From: Anarhynchus alexandrinus
Lineage: Eukaryota; Chordata; Aves; Charadriiformes; Charadriidae
Length of the DNA stretch: 64,000 bases
Direction: 5' to 3'
NCBI GenBank assembly: GCA_008711295.1
Contig: VUYV01000089.1
Span: 3,424,960 to 3,488,959, forward strand
Every line of letters begins with the position of its first letter. Within the stretch, counting starts at the first letter, position 1. The notes under the pieces were generated by a model that saw nothing but the letters and a program-made list of their open reading frames with translations, searched no databases and was not told the origin of the DNA. The translations under genes and the position numbers were made by a program. Shown in pieces: positions 26,591 through 38,560 of this stretch.

Positions 26591-28216
26591 TCATAGAATC
26601 ATAGAAACATAGAATATCAGGTTGGAAGGGACCTTAAAGGTCATCTGGTCCAAACTTTCTTAGCAAAAGCACTGTCTAGACAAGATGGTCCAGCACCCTG
26701 TCCCGATGAACCTTAAAAGTGTCCAGTGATGGGCAATACACCACTTCCGTGGGGTGATTATTCCAATGGCTGATTGTTCTCATTGTGAAAAAGTTTTCCT
26801 CTCATGACCAATAGGAATCTCCCCAGGAGTAACTTGTAACCATCACCCCTTGTCTTTTCCATGTGACTCCTTGTAAGGAGGGAGTCTCCATCTTCTTTGT
26901 AGCCACCCTTTAAATACTGGAACATGGTGATAAGGTCTCCCCTGCGCCTTCTTTTCTCAAGGCTGAAGAAACCCAATTCTCTCAGCCTTTCCTCATCTGG
27001 CAGGCTTCCCAGTCCTTTGATCATCTTTGTGGCCCTTCTCTGGGCCCTCTTAAGCACACCCACATCTTTTTTATATAGCAGGGACCAAAACTGAACACAG
27101 TATTCTAGGTGTGGCCTGACAAGCGCTGAGTAGAGTGGGATAATGACTTCTTTATCTCTGCTGGTGATGCCCTTGTTGATGCAACCCAGCATCCTGTTGG
27201 CTTTCTTAGCTGCTGCAGCACACAGTTCACTCATATTGAGCTTGTTGTCCACCAGGACCCCCAGGTCCCTTTCCACAGAGCTGCTCCCCAGCTGGGTAGA
27301 TCACAGTCTGTACTGCACTCCTGGATTATGTTTTCCCAGGTGCGAGACCTTACACTTGTCCTTGTTGATCTTCATAAGGTTCTTGTTAGCCCACTCTTCT
27401 AGCCTATCCAGGTTTTCCTGCAGAGTGACTCTTCCTTCCAAAGTGTCCACTTCCCCACTCAGTTTGGTAACATGGGCAAACTTCATCAAGGTACATTTGA
27501 TCCCATCATCCAGATCACTTATGAAGATATTAAACAGGGTTGGACCCAGTGTTAATCCCTGGGATATCCCACTGGTGACAGGGTGCCAGTTTGAAAAAGA
27601 GCTATTTACCACCACCATCTGGGTGCGGCCTGCCAGCCAGTTCCTCACCCACCGCACAGACCACTTGTCTAGACCATAACGCATCAGTTTCTCTTGGAGG
27701 ATGCTGTGGGGAACTGTGTTGAAAGCCTTGGAGAAATCCAGGTAGACAATGTTCACCGCTCACCCCTCATCAACCGAGCAGGTTACTTTGTCATAGAATG
27801 TCTTGAGGTTTGTCAAGCACAATTTGCCTTTGGTGAATCCGTGCTGGCTTTTCCCAATCACGTGCTTCATTTGACTTGTGATAGCCTCCAGGAGGATTTG
27901 TTCCATAACTTTCCCAGGGACTGAAGTAAGACTGATGGGCCTATAATCCTCCTTTAAGCCCTTCTTGTGGATGGGGGTGACATCAGCCTTCTTCCAGTCT
28001 TCTGGGATGTCCCCTGATCTCCATGACTTCTCAAAGATTATGAAAAACAGCCTCACAATGACATCAGCCATCTCTCTTAACATACTTGGTTGCATGGCGT
28101 CAGGGCCCATCGATTTGTAGAGGCCAAGCTCCTGTGATAGTTCAAATACCAACTCTTCCTTCACTGATGGTGGGTCTGTGTTTGCATCAACCTGGACTGT
28201 TGTTCCCAAGGCCAAC
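26591..28216 (-). mobile_element. CR1 LINE with near-continuous RT frame, 5'-truncated
   Basis: The plus-strand left edge has the CR1 3' terminal complement (TCATAGAATCATAGAAACAT). On the minus strand one reading frame of about 486 codons (28215 to 26758) encodes the ORF2 C-terminal half. RT blocks include [53 protein letters not shown] and a TSGISQG block, followed by the post-RT region [15 protein letters not shown]. The frame contains only two internal stops, both TGA, near 27757-27762 and 27301-27303. The usual catalytic FADD box reads FAHV, so the enzyme would be dead even without the stops. It is the best-preserved CR1 frame in the window. Confidence 0.92.
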
Positions 28217-29357
28217 TAGGATCTTAGTATGTAGGTAACTCATATTATCTATTTTTATTAACTAAAAATGGATGTTTAAATAATTTTTCAAACATTTAGA
28301 AAATAAAAGCATATAACATTTAACATGATGGTTCCAGTTTCATATACCCTCTGGACACAGATTCATCACTTTTCTTTACATGCAATCCTGTATGTGTAGA
28401 TGGGCTTTTATAGAGTATTCCAAATACATAGAAGCAGTGTCTTTAATACACTATGTAGCAGTCCCTGAGTTTTTTGAGTATACTGTGCACAACATTACAA
28501 AGCTGGGGCACCTCTAAGAAGTTTAGAAAATGGCCTTGATCCTACAACTCACAGGCTCAGGCTGGAAGAACCAAGATCAATGGCAACTTGTTATTGTGCA
28601 ACTTTAGCAGCCTCAGCACTGTTCTCAAATATGTTTCATTGCTGTTCATTTTTTAGGGGCTTACTCCACGCTCCCTTCTTGGTCACCTTTCTAAGGGGGA
28701 GGGGGGAAGCAGCTGGGATTTTTTTTTCCTCTAGCAATGTTTCTTCAGTGCTTCATGCTTTATTTCACTAACTTGTTCTCTAAAACACAGAATGAAACTT
28801 GTTCATCAGTAATTGAGATGGATCAAGTGGCAAGGACAACAAATTGATTCATCCAGAAATCTGATTCATCACTTTACTAACGTAGAGCTTACATTGTGCA
28901 CTTACTTATCCAGCCAGCCTGTGAGAAGAAAAAGCTGTCATGGGGAAATCTTGGTGTTGGATAAACAGCAAGCAACCTATTTTCTTATGCAATCTTGTGT
29001 CAATGTCTTTCCTTGTTTTTTTTTTTTTTTTTAAAGATGTGGCAAGCATTATATTAAAAAACAAGCACTGCATTTAAAATTCTCAGATTGGTAACATTTG
29101 AAATAGAGAATGTTATCCTGTCTCAATATCACATTAGCAATATTTATTTAGGAATCTGAGGACCTCAGTCTTTCAAAGACATTAGGATGCATGAGAAGAC
29201 TCAACTCTAACAATTTAACGAGCATATGAAGTGAAGAAGCTGTGGGAACGTTTCTATAACTAGGGTTTTGTGATGAGAAAAAGCCAGCCACCACTGTGAT
29301 AAGAAGATTCAAGCAGTGTGAAGCTTTTTATGGTAAAATGATACATGCCATATCACA
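28217..29357. other. Unique DNA, no feature recognised
   Basis: A poly-T run lies at about 29017-29034. No gene or mobile element was recognised. Confidence 0.55.
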
Positions 29358-29362
29358 ATGAT

Positions 29363-29959
29363 TGTCGTGGTTTAACCCCAGCCGACAACTAAGCACCACA
29401 CAGACGCTTGCTCACTGCCCCCGCAGCGGAATGGGGGAGGGAATCAGAAGAGTAAAAGTTAGAAAACTTGTAGTTGAGATAAAAACAGTTTAACAGGTAA
29501 AGCAAAAGCCATGCACACAAGCAAAGCAAAACAAAGAATTCATTGACTACTTTCCATCGGCAGGCAGGTGTTCAGCCATCTCCAGGAAAGCAGGGCTCCA
29601 TCACAAGTAACAGTTACTTGGGAAGACAAAATTCCATTACTCTGAACGTCCCCCCCTTCCTCCTTCTTCCCCCAGCTCTTTATTGTTGAGCATGATGTCA
29701 TATGCCATGGGATATTCATGTGCTGTGTTGGGGTCAGCTGTTCCGGCTGTATCCTCTCCCAAATTCTTGTTCACCCCCAGCCTACTTGCTGGTGGGGCGG
29801 TGTGAGAAGCAGAAAAGGCCTTGACTCTGAGTAAGCACTGCTCAACAATAACTAAACCATCCCTGTGTTATCAACGCAGTTTCCAGCAGAAATCCAAAAC
29901 ATGGCCCCATACTAGCTACTATGAAGAAAATTAACTCTACCCCAGCGAAAACCAACACA
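29363..29959 (-). mobile_element. Solo LTR of an ERVL-like family, perfect TSD
   Basis: A 597-bp element runs from TGTCGTGGTTTAACCCC to CCAACACA on the plus strand. It is flanked by identical ATGAT duplications at 29358-29362 and 29960-29964. On the minus strand it starts TGTGTTGGTTTTCGC and ends GGTTAAACCACGACA. An AATAAA-like site lies in its middle (complement of CTCTTTATTG near 29680). It is related over much of its length to the plus-strand copy at 57345, including the GGCCTTTTCTGCT and GATATTC blocks. No internal viral sequence is attached. Confidence 0.92.
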
Positions 29960-29964
29960 ATGAT

Positions 29965-31681
29965 AAATAGTTAAAATTATGCTAGTTCTAGCAATAGCAT
30001 CATATTGAATATGGCCTGTCAATAGTTAAAATTCTTTAATGTTGTATGTTTATGAACATATACATACCCAAAAAGAAACTTCATTAAAAGACTGAAGATA
30101 TAAGCAGGCTTTATTAGAGTTCTTTTGCAAGCCAAGCAGTTTCATGAGCACCAGAATTAATGAAGCCTGGTTTCCTATAGATTTGTGTCTCAGGGTTGAT
30201 TTGTGAGCCCTGACTGATGAATTCCTTGCAGCAGGGATACATTAAAGAGCTCTGCTGGTGTGGATTCTTTCTCACAAAGAGTGAATTCCTGCCATAAGCT
30301 TTGCCTTAGTTGGGCATATATGTGACAACATACAGGATCATCTCTCGGGCCGCTTCTATACCCTAAACTTGTTGAAGCTTAGTATCAAAGCAACCTCTAC
30401 ACACTTCTGACAGCTTGCTTTAAATAAATTATTGAGTTTAAGAGTTAAGTGGTGGAGAGCGGAGGGATAAAGATAGCTGTTTTTCCACACCTGCACATTA
30501 ATATACTGTCATCAAAACAAGCAAAACCATGCCAATCCTGTCCATTGTTTTCCTTCAAATAGGTACCTATGCCAGATAAATCAGTTAACACTGGCAATGT
30601 GCACTGTCCTCCTAAGCCTAATGTAGTCCTCTTTTTCCAGTTAGGAACAAGGAATATATTGTTGGCTGTTCCTGTGGTGTAACGATATGGGACAATTTTG
30701 GTTTCACTGTATGACATATTTCTCTAAAAATTTAAAATATACTTCTACTTATATAAAATTAAGACTACAAATTATTTTCTCAGGTGAAGTAGGCATATTC
30801 AAAACTACAAGAAAATCAATAGGCTGTCTGGCACTTACCAATGTTGCTTCTGAAAAATCACCTCTTCAGTGGAGTGTGTCAACCTAGAGCAGCAAATGAT
30901 GGTGGGGAAAAAGTGAAAATGTTGCAGAACTTTTACATACCTGTGTAACTGCAGAATTTTAGCATACGGCAAGGTTGTGTTGATTATTTACTACCCATAT
31001 GTCTTGAAATACAAATGAAAAAGAATATTTTTTGATTTTTTCTTTACTGATCGGGAGTGAAGAAGAGCATTAGTGGAAGGAAGGATGTTTAATCCTAGTG
31101 CAGAAATTAATTCATAAAACAAAACAAAAATCCACCTGAAGAATCAATGTGCTGAAATCTTTGTACCAAAAATGTTATTTTCCCATTTTTCCTTAAAATT
31201 CTACAAACACTGTCATCTCCTGAAATAATTCTAGTGTGTGAGCACATCCGCCCCTTCCCCTCTTTCCCCAATCTACATGGCTTTGTAACTGATTTCTGTT
31301 TGGTGCTTGTTCAGGCACTTATTCCTGAGATGCACAGATTTCCAGCCAGATTTGCAGCTAATAATACCTTGATGAAAAGCTGACTAGCCGCTTGAAGAAT
31401 TCACTAAATTTAATTAATGGTATCTTTCATATATGTGGCAAAAGTGAGACTGCATTCTATCCATGTTCTGATTCCTTTGAAGAGACGTTGGTGATTTTTC
31501 TGTATAAAATGCAACACAGCTAATTTGCTGTATGGTAGACAATTTGGAATCTCACAAACAGAAATGTATACTCAAAAGGAACAGCTCTATAATTAGTAGT
31601 TATTTCTGATCTGTTATGCCACTTCAGGAACAAGAAAACATCACCCCATCATCCATTTTCACAACGGCATTGTGTATGTAT
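29965..31681. other. Unique DNA, no feature recognised
   Basis: About 1.7 kb of moderately AT-rich DNA with only short chance frames on both strands. Confidence 0.55.
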
Positions 31682-32609
31682 TGCATTTTCATGACAAGGT
31701 TTTGGTAGTGGGGGGTACTAAAGCTGTTAGAAGCTTCCCTCATGTCTGATAAGACCCAATGCCAGCTGGCTCCAAGATGAACCCACCACTGGCCAAGGAC
31801 AAGCCAAACAGTGATGGTTGTAGCACCTCTGTGATAACATATTTAAGAAGGGGGAAAAAACAAACCTGCGTGGCAGCAGCCAGGAGACAGGACTGAAAAT
31901 GTGTGAGAGCAAGAGCTCTGCAGACACCAAGTTCAGTGAAGAAGGAGGGGGAGCAAGACTCCCCTGCAGCCCATGGAGTACCCCACGCTGGAGCAGGTGG
32001 ATACCTGAAGGAGGCTGTGCCCCCATGGGAAGCATGCGCTGGAGCAGGCTCCTGGCAGGACCTGTGGCCCCTTGGAGAGGGGAGCCCACACTGGAGCAGT
32101 CTGCTCCTGAAGGACTGCACCCCATGGAATGTTTCATGTTGGAGAAGCTCTCAGAGAACTGTCTCCTATGGGAGGGACCCCACGCTGGAGCAGGGGAAGA
32201 GTGTGAGGAGTCCTCCCCCTGAGGAGGAAGGACCGGCAGAGGCAACATGATGAACTGATGGCAATCTCCATTCCCAATTTCCCTGTGCTGTTTGGGGGGA
32301 GGAGGTAGAGAAATTGGGAGGGAAGTTGAGCCCAGGAAGAAGGGAGGGGTAGGGGGGAAGGTGTTTTAAGATTTAGGGTTTATTTCTCATCACCCTACTC
32401 TGGCTTCTAATTGGTAATAAATTAAATTAATTTTCCCCAAGTCGATCCTGTTTTTCCTGTGAATTTAACTGCTGAGTGATCTCTCCCTGACCTTATCTCG
32501 ACCCACGAGCCTTTCATTATATTTTCTCTCTCCTGTCCAGCGGAGAAGAGGGAGTGATAGAGCAGTTTTGGTGGGCACCTGGCATCCAGCCAGGGTCAAC
32601 CCACCAGAG
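31682..32609 (+). mobile_element. Solo LTR 'B', same avian ERV family as LTR A
   Basis: It starts TGCATTTTCATGACAAGG, aligning base for base in length with the start of LTR A (TGGGTTTGCGTGGCAAGG on that element's sense strand). It then has CCAATGCCAGCTGGCTCCAA, a TATTTAAGAAGGGGG block, the CTGGAGCAG tandem block (about 31990-32200), AATAAA at 32416-32421, and a terminal GGGTCAACCCACCA. Possible TSDs are TGTAT (31677-31681) and TGTAA (32610-32614), with one mismatch, so the right end is uncertain by a few bases. No internal viral region is attached. Overlapping open frames across the repeat block are not genes. Confidence 0.85.
31985..32200 (+). repeat. Internal minisatellite-like block of LTR B
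   Basis: Recurring units carry CTGGAGCAG or a close variant (about 31990, 32040, 32093, 32184), with intervening CCCATGG or CCTATGG variants. The array is related to the block in LTR A. Confidence 0.8.
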
Positions 32610-32614
32610 TGTAA

Positions 32615-34689
32615 CTCTGCCAATACAGAAAAAAGAGTTATACAAAATACCACTTACAGAAAAGCAAACATATCTTTGATCTCATGAGGAAAAGTAGTGA
32701 TTTTTAAAAACCTTCCATACCTCTGAAATATTTTTTTCTAACCTAATAAGCAGGTCAAAGGAATATAAATGTGTGTAGATAGGACACTCAAGTGATTTTT
32801 TTTTTTTCTCCCCTCAGTGACAGTCAATTGTTGAATAACAATTTGTGACATATTTTCTTGTTTTTCTGGGTTTGATTAACTTATTTTATTCTAGTGTGAG
32901 GGTTTGGGGGAACAAATACATATGAACCAGAAGATGTGTTTTTAATTTTCATGCTCTGGTCTTGTATAATGTTTTCATTACGATTTATTCTAATTGAATC
33001 AGAAGCCATGAATCTCCTCTTCAAAGGAATCACACTCTTTGCAGATTGATAATTATGACTCTTGTCTGTCAGATTTATCTCAAGGTCTAAACGATACCAT
33101 AAAAATGCAAATCAAATTATTTTAAAAGAAGCTTAGCCTTCATGTTCATTACTCTGAAATGCTCAAAACCTTCACTCTGTCTGAATGAAGCAGTAGAGTT
33201 AGGGAAAACACCCTCGGTTTTTAAACACTGTAAACTCAATTTATTGTCCAAGATGTAAGTACTCCAGATACAAACCCCTAAGTGTCACACAGAAAGCCAA
33301 GTGAGCTGTTGCATCTTACATTAAACTTCAGGTTTTATAAAAGATGATTTGAAGTGGATCTTATCATACTAGTTTGCCAGTGCACTAACCCACTCCTATC
33401 GCTACAGTCCTAACAGTGGTCAACAAAACTTTTACATTTTTTTTTGTGAAATTCAGTCATTGCAGACCAATTGTTTTATATAGTTTCATACTCAGGAAAC
33501 CTACTCCTATCCAGGCTTTACTTCCATCCAAATTATTTTTTAAGGGAATTTTCCTGCTATTATACCAAGAAGAGACATCAGAGGTGAGGAACAGTGAACT
33601 CAAGGAACACATGGAATACTTCCCCTGCCACCAGAAAATCCTAATTGAATCTGAATCAACAGTGCTAATTAGATGAACTGGCAGATTCTTCAGTCTTATA
33701 CTTTAGGCTGTTAAACCTCAAATGTGTAAAGTTGTTATTTCAGTGCTCTGTAGCCCTCAGAGAAATTGCTTATTGGAATTATCAGAATATGTGCGTGGAG
33801 AGATGAAATAAATTACATTTTTTTGTCATATATGAATATACTTTCCATTTCTTCGGTTTACAAAGGAAGAGAAAAATAGATTTTATGGCTTGGATTTTTT
33901 TTTTTAATATTACTAAACTTTGGTATTACCTTTTCAAGTTAAAAATAGGAGACCTACAATGCTATAAAAACCCAGGCTAGTTTCAGGTTTTCTCAGATAT
34001 TCAGGATACCTAAGCAAATGCACATGCACAATATTACTGCTCTAAGCTGATTTTATTTCTCCTTTTCTAACTTTTTTGTGAATGAGACCGCTTATGCAAA
34101 TCTGCAGATAGAGATATAATAAATAAATAAATACATAATAAAATGAATGCACATATTCTGAAAGTGATGTTTCCTTTTGCTGACTGCTTGTTTACGCTAT
34201 GCAAAGGATTGCAGCGCAGAAATTCCTGAGTTGTCCCTTTGCAAACTACCACATTGCTGGACTCAGCATTCACATAACCACACTCATCATTCTAGCATTA
34301 GCTCAGGGGATGCTAGCTCAGAATCGCTACGTCAGGGTGGAATGAAACCTAGTTTGGATGGGAGGGAGGAAGAGACTGTACACCTTCATAACTTTTGCAT
34401 CACACAATCAGGAACAAGAGTTGACATTGGCAATGCTAACCAGGCAAAGAAGGATGGTTCTGCTAGTCCTCTGAGGACTAGAGGAAATCTGTTTAGTGCT
34501 GTGTTGGTAGGCAGCAGACTGCCATTATATATCGTTTTCCTCTTCCCTGTACCAGAACACAAACCCTGACAATGCCAAGAAGGAGAATTCCTGTTAGTTT
34601 CATCTACTTTGTATCAAGAGATATTGCTACTGACAGGAAAGGCAAATAAAAATTAGGTGAGGAAAAAGCAAAACAACACAAAACAAAAA
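32615..34689. other. Unique AT-rich DNA with short microsatellite
   Basis: An AAAT microsatellite lies at about 34117-34142. No gene or mobile element recognised. Confidence 0.55.
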
Positions 34690-37242
34690 GAGTATGACAC
34701 TTAAGACCATAAATCAGACAGTAGGTGTGATCCTCCTTCTATTCCAACACGCAAGAGAAATTAGAAGTCTATGTGCAGCTATAGGGCTATGATCCCATTG
34801 GGTTTACAGAGACATGGTGGGAGAGTTCACATAGCTGGAGTGCTGCTATGGATGGGTGCGGGTTGTTTAGGAAGGACAGGCCAGGAAGGTGAAGAGGACA
34901 AGTTGCCCTTTATGTGAGAGTGAAGCAGGATTGCCTTGGGGTCAGATTAGAGAGCAGATCAATGTGGGTGACATTGTGGTGGGTGTTTGCTGCAGACTAC
35001 CTGTTCAGGAGGAAGAAGCAGATGAAGTGTTCTTCTGAGAACTGGAAGAAGCCACACATCTGCAGGCTTTTCTAGCTCACGGGTGACTTGAATCACTCTG
35101 ATATCTGATGGAGGAGCAACACAGAAGGGCACAAGTAATCCACAAGGTTTCAGAAGCATATTGATGACAACTTCCTGACACAGCTGCAGAGGAGCTAGCA
35201 AGGAAAGGCGTGTGCTGGGCCTCAAACTTACAAACAAGGAAGGGCTTGTTGGCAATGCGAAGGTTGAAGGCAGCCTTGGCTGCAATGACCATGAGATGGA
35301 GGAATTCAAGATCCTGAGAGAAGGGAGCAAGGCAAAAAGCAAGATTACATCCCTGGACTTCAGAAGAGAAAACTTTCACCTCTTCCAGGATCAAATAAGG
35401 CCCTGGAGGGAAGAGGAGCCCAAGAAAGCTACTTCATATTCAAGGATCACCTCATCTAAGCTCAAGAATCATCCATGTCAACAAGCAGGAAGTCAGGTAA
35501 AGACACCAGGAGGTCTGCATGGATTAACAAGGAACTCCTGGCTGAAATCAGATATTAAAAAAAAAGCATACAGCAGGTGGAAGCAGGACAAGTAACATGG
35601 GAGAAATACAGATATACTGCCCAAGCATGCAGAGATGTGGTTAGGAAAGCTGAGGCCCATCTGGAATTGAATCTAGCAAGGGGAAGCAAAGGTAAAGGAA
35701 GGGCTTCTACAAGTACACAGGTGGCAAAAAGGAAGACTAGGGAAAATGTGGACCCACTGCTGAATGAGCCAGGGGACCTGATGACACATGACATGAAAAA
35801 GGCTGAGGTATTGAATGCCTTCTTCATATCAGCCTTTACAAGCAAGATCAGCCTTCAGGAATCTGAGGCCCCAGAGATCAGCAGGAAAGTCTGGAGCAAG
35901 GAAAAAGAACGTTTCGTGGAAGACAATCAGTCAGGGAATACTTTAGCAGACTGGATGTACATAAGTTCAAGGGGTCTGATGGAATGCACCCGAAAGTGCT
36001 GAGACACAGACATGAGTTGGCTGATGTCATTGTGACACCAGTCTTGATAATCATTGAACAGTTATGGTGACTAGGAGAGGTGCCTGAGGGCTGGCGGAAA
36101 GCAAATGTCACTCATCTTCAAAAGGGGCAGAAAGGAGGGCCCAGTAAACTGTAGCCCGTTCAGCCTTACCTCAATCTCTGAGAAGGTGATAAAGCAAGCA
36201 ATCCTGGGAACCATTTCCAGGCACGTGAAGTACAAAGAGATTGGGAGTGATCAGAATGGATTCACAAAGGGAAGTCATGCTTGACCAACCTGATAACCTT
36301 CTATGATGAAATGATTCATTTGGTAGATGAGGGGAGAACTATGGATATTGTTTACCTAGATTTCAGTAAGACATTGACATTGTATCCCTTAAGATCCTCA
36401 TAGAGAAGCTGGTGAAGTATGGCCTGAATTAGCAGACAGTGTGGTGGATTGAAAACTGGATGAATGGCCAGGCCCAGATGTTGGTGATCAGTGTCACAAA
36501 GTCTAGTCAGAGGCCAGTAACTAGCGGTATAACTCAGGGGTCAATACTGGGTCTGATCCTGTTAAACATATTCATTAATGATCTGGAGAATGGGGCGTGG
36601 TATACCCTCAGCAACTTTGCTGACGACACAAAACTAGGGGGAGCAGCTGATACACCAGAGGGTCATGCTGCCATCCAGAGGGACCTTGACAGGCTGCAGA
36701 AATGTGCTGAGAGGAACCTCATGAAGTTCAACAAGGTGAAGTGCAAAGTTCTGCACCTGGGAAGGAACAACCACATGCAAGAATATATGCTGGGGGCCAC
36801 CCATTTGGAAAGCAGCTATGCTGAAAATGCCTTGGGTGTCCTGGTGGACACCAGGTTGAACATGAGCTGGCAATATGCCCTTGTGGCAAAGAAGGTTAAT
36901 GACATCCTGAGCTGCATTAGGAGTGTTGCCATCAGCTCAAGGAAGGTGATCCCTCCCATCTCTTCAGCACTGGTGAGGCCACACTTGGACTACTGTTTTC
37001 AGTTCTGGGATCCCACAAGAGAGACAGGGACATACTGGAGTGAGTCAAGTGAAGGGCTACTAAGATGATTAAGGGACTGGAACATAAGAAAGGCTGCGAG
37101 ACCTCAGGGGATAATCTTATCAATGTATTTAAATACCTGAAGAGATGGTTTAGAAGTAGCCAGGCTCTTTTCACTGGTGTCCACTGATGGGAAAAGAGGT
37201 AATGGGCACACACTGAAACAAGGAAGGTTCCACTTTAACATA
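34690..37242 (+). mobile_element. Long CR1 LINE, endonuclease and RT regions (5' part of interrupted copy)
   Basis: The plus-strand translation, in broken frames, first shows the endonuclease signature FTETWWE (about 34803-34823). Later come an RT N-terminal region (CLTNLITFYDEM-like near 36280) and a 209-codon open frame (36439-37068). That frame holds the RVPVTSG-like block, GSILGLILLNIFINDLENG, an intact FADD catalytic box (36616-36627) and the post-RT block ALVRPHLDYCFQFWDP. The 5' end is truncated or too decayed to place. Frameshifts split the ORF into at least five pieces, so it is dead. The element is interrupted at 37242 by an ERVK-like insertion and continues at 38561. Confidence 0.9.
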
Positions 37243-37822
37243 CGGTGCTGTGGTACAGGTGGCAGAGTAGCTCGTGCTGGTACCGGTGGTGGACACCTAC
37301 TCCTGCATCAATATTTAATAAGAAATCTTTCCTGCAACATATGCAGCAGAAATGATTTTGAGGAAGTAAGAATCATTTTTGAAATCCCCTAGCTCTGGTG
37401 GTGTCAATTTGGCATAAAAGGGCGAGATAAACTTTCCCAAGGTAAAATTGAAAGTAGAATTAATAACAGAATCTACCAGGTGACAACCCAGGTGTGCAGG
37501 TAAAGTCATTATCCAGTTTATCACAGTATAGATCTGCATCAAACACCATAGCAGAATAGCACATTTCACCCACCGCATACAAACACAAAGAGCAAATAAA
37601 TTATACAACACATACGGCGGGTTAAGCAGCATTGCATCAACTAACTTTAAACAAAAGTTATAAAGACATGATACAATATTCCACTCAAGAATGACATGAC
37701 GTGAGCTGTCTGTTTTAATTTCCAATCCCTCAAGACTCTCAAAGGAAAAAAAATCTGATACTCTCTTAAGTGAGGAAGCCGGAATTCTAACCATTCAGGC
37801 AATCTGTGAGAGCCTCTGTTGG
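37243..37822 (-). mobile_element. Leader region of ERVK-like fragment
   Basis: This is the sequence downstream of the primer binding site on the minus strand. It holds no gag, pol or env blocks that I recognise. It ends abruptly at 37243, where the interrupted CR1 resumes, so everything beyond the leader, including the 3' LTR, is missing. The junction repeats ACATA (37238-37242 and 38561-38565), which looks like a target-site duplication of 5 bp, or of 6 bp with a mismatch. Confidence 0.7.
37315..37794 (-). CDS. Uncharacterised 159-codon frame in ERVK-like leader
   Basis: An uninterrupted minus-strand frame starts with ATG about 30 bases downstream of the primer binding site and ends within the leader. 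The predicted product has a hydrophobic middle (about residues 55-95, rich in Leu, Ile, Val, Cys and Trp) that could be one or two membrane segments, then a Pro/Asp/Lys-containing C-terminus. I recognise no Gag matrix signature, no N-terminal Gly-2 myristoylation motif and no protease or RT motif. A second overlapping frame (37647-37853) covers the primer binding site and is probably incidental. It may be a real leader-encoded product of this ERV family, a spliced exon or a chance frame. No function is assigned. Confidence 0.3.
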   Translation of the reverse strand: MVRIPASSLKRVSDFFSFESLEGLEIKTDSSRHVILEWNIVSCLYNFCLKLVDAMLLNPPYVLYNLFALCVCMRWVKCAILLWCLMQIYTVINWIMTLPAHLGCHLVDSVINSTFNFTLGKFISPFYAKLTPPELGDFKNDSYFLKIISAAYVAGKISY

Positions 37823-37840
37823 GGCCCATGTTGGGTGCCA
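37823..37840 (-). promoter_or_regulatory. Retroviral primer binding site, tRNA-Lys(1,2)-like
   Basis: Read on the minus strand the 18 bases are TGGCACCCAACATGGGCC. From memory the Lys-1,2 site of betaretroviruses is TGGCGCCCAACGTGGGGC, giving 15 of 18 identical, and two of the three differences are CpG-to-CpA type. It lies about a dozen bases from the LTR end. This assigns the element to the ERVK/betaretrovirus-like class and fixes its orientation. Confidence 0.8.
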
Positions 37841-37852
37841 ATAAATCCGTCA

Positions 37853-38558
37853 TGGTTTGGGCTGGGCTGGCAACTAAATGAATGACAGATGCTCTCTTTA
37901 ACCTATCTACCTTCAGAGAGGGGGTTGAAAAGAAACTAAACTGCTTTAATGAAATATTAATAATAAAAAGAAATTTTTATAATATTAATAAGAAAATAAT
38001 GCTATATAAACAATACATATACAAAACCAATATCGAGATCCCAGGATGACGATCACATCACTGGCAGGCTCTGGGAATGTCCCAGACTGGATTCAGCAAT
38101 GGATGGGAACTGGATTCCAGAACTGGATTCAGGAACTCTCAGGTCGGGATCAAAGGCACAAACAGTCCTTCTTGGACACCGGCCATTGAAGAAAGAGGCT
38201 GACTCCTTTGATCCCTCAGCTTTTATACTGATCATGATGCACATGGGATAGAATACCCCATTGGTCAGCTTTCGGTCACCTGTCCTGTCTACTCCTCCCT
38301 GCAGGCGTGACCCCTTTACGCTCTTCTGTTTTTGACCCACCAACTTGGTACATAACAATGAGCTGTCCTTGGTTTTTATGATATAAGCATAAGCAAGAGC
38401 CTCTCTGCTTACCATTCCTCATATTAACTATAAATATCAGACGTTATCTGCTAGAAGCAGACACTGGCTGAAAAATATGCCACTAATTTCAGTCAGAAGA
38501 GGCTTAACTGAAAAGTAAAATTACTAAACACAAAATTGGTTCTGTTTTGCCTCAAGCA
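37853..38558 (-). mobile_element. 5' LTR of ERVK-like element
   Basis: The minus-strand order is U3 start (TGCTTGAGGC, 38558), a CCAAT box (complement ATTGG, 38260-38264), a TATA box, a region with several TGGATTCCAG-type short repeats (complement, 38085-38135), then an AT-rich region up to the LTR end (CCAAACCATG, about 37853). The primer binding site follows. There is no matching 3' LTR within the window. The LTR has decayed termini, so both ends are uncertain by a few bases. It interrupts a CR1 and is therefore younger than that CR1. Confidence 0.8.
38219..38227 (-). promoter_or_regulatory. TATA box of ERVK-like LTR
   Basis: The minus strand reads TATAAAAGC, about 34 bases downstream of the CCAAT box in the LTR sense direction. 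Transcription would start roughly 25-30 bases further on. Confidence 0.65.
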
Positions 38559-38560
38559 GC

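Noticed and set aside
29017..29034. Poly-T run as the tail of a processed pseudogene
   Set aside because: No spliced-gene-like coding sequence or TSD was seen next to it, and processed pseudogenes are rare where CR1 is the main LINE.
31727..32250. Open frames of 107-173 codons on both strands
   Set aside because: They lie wholly inside LTR B and mirror the repeat block of LTR A, so they are low-stop artefacts and not genes.
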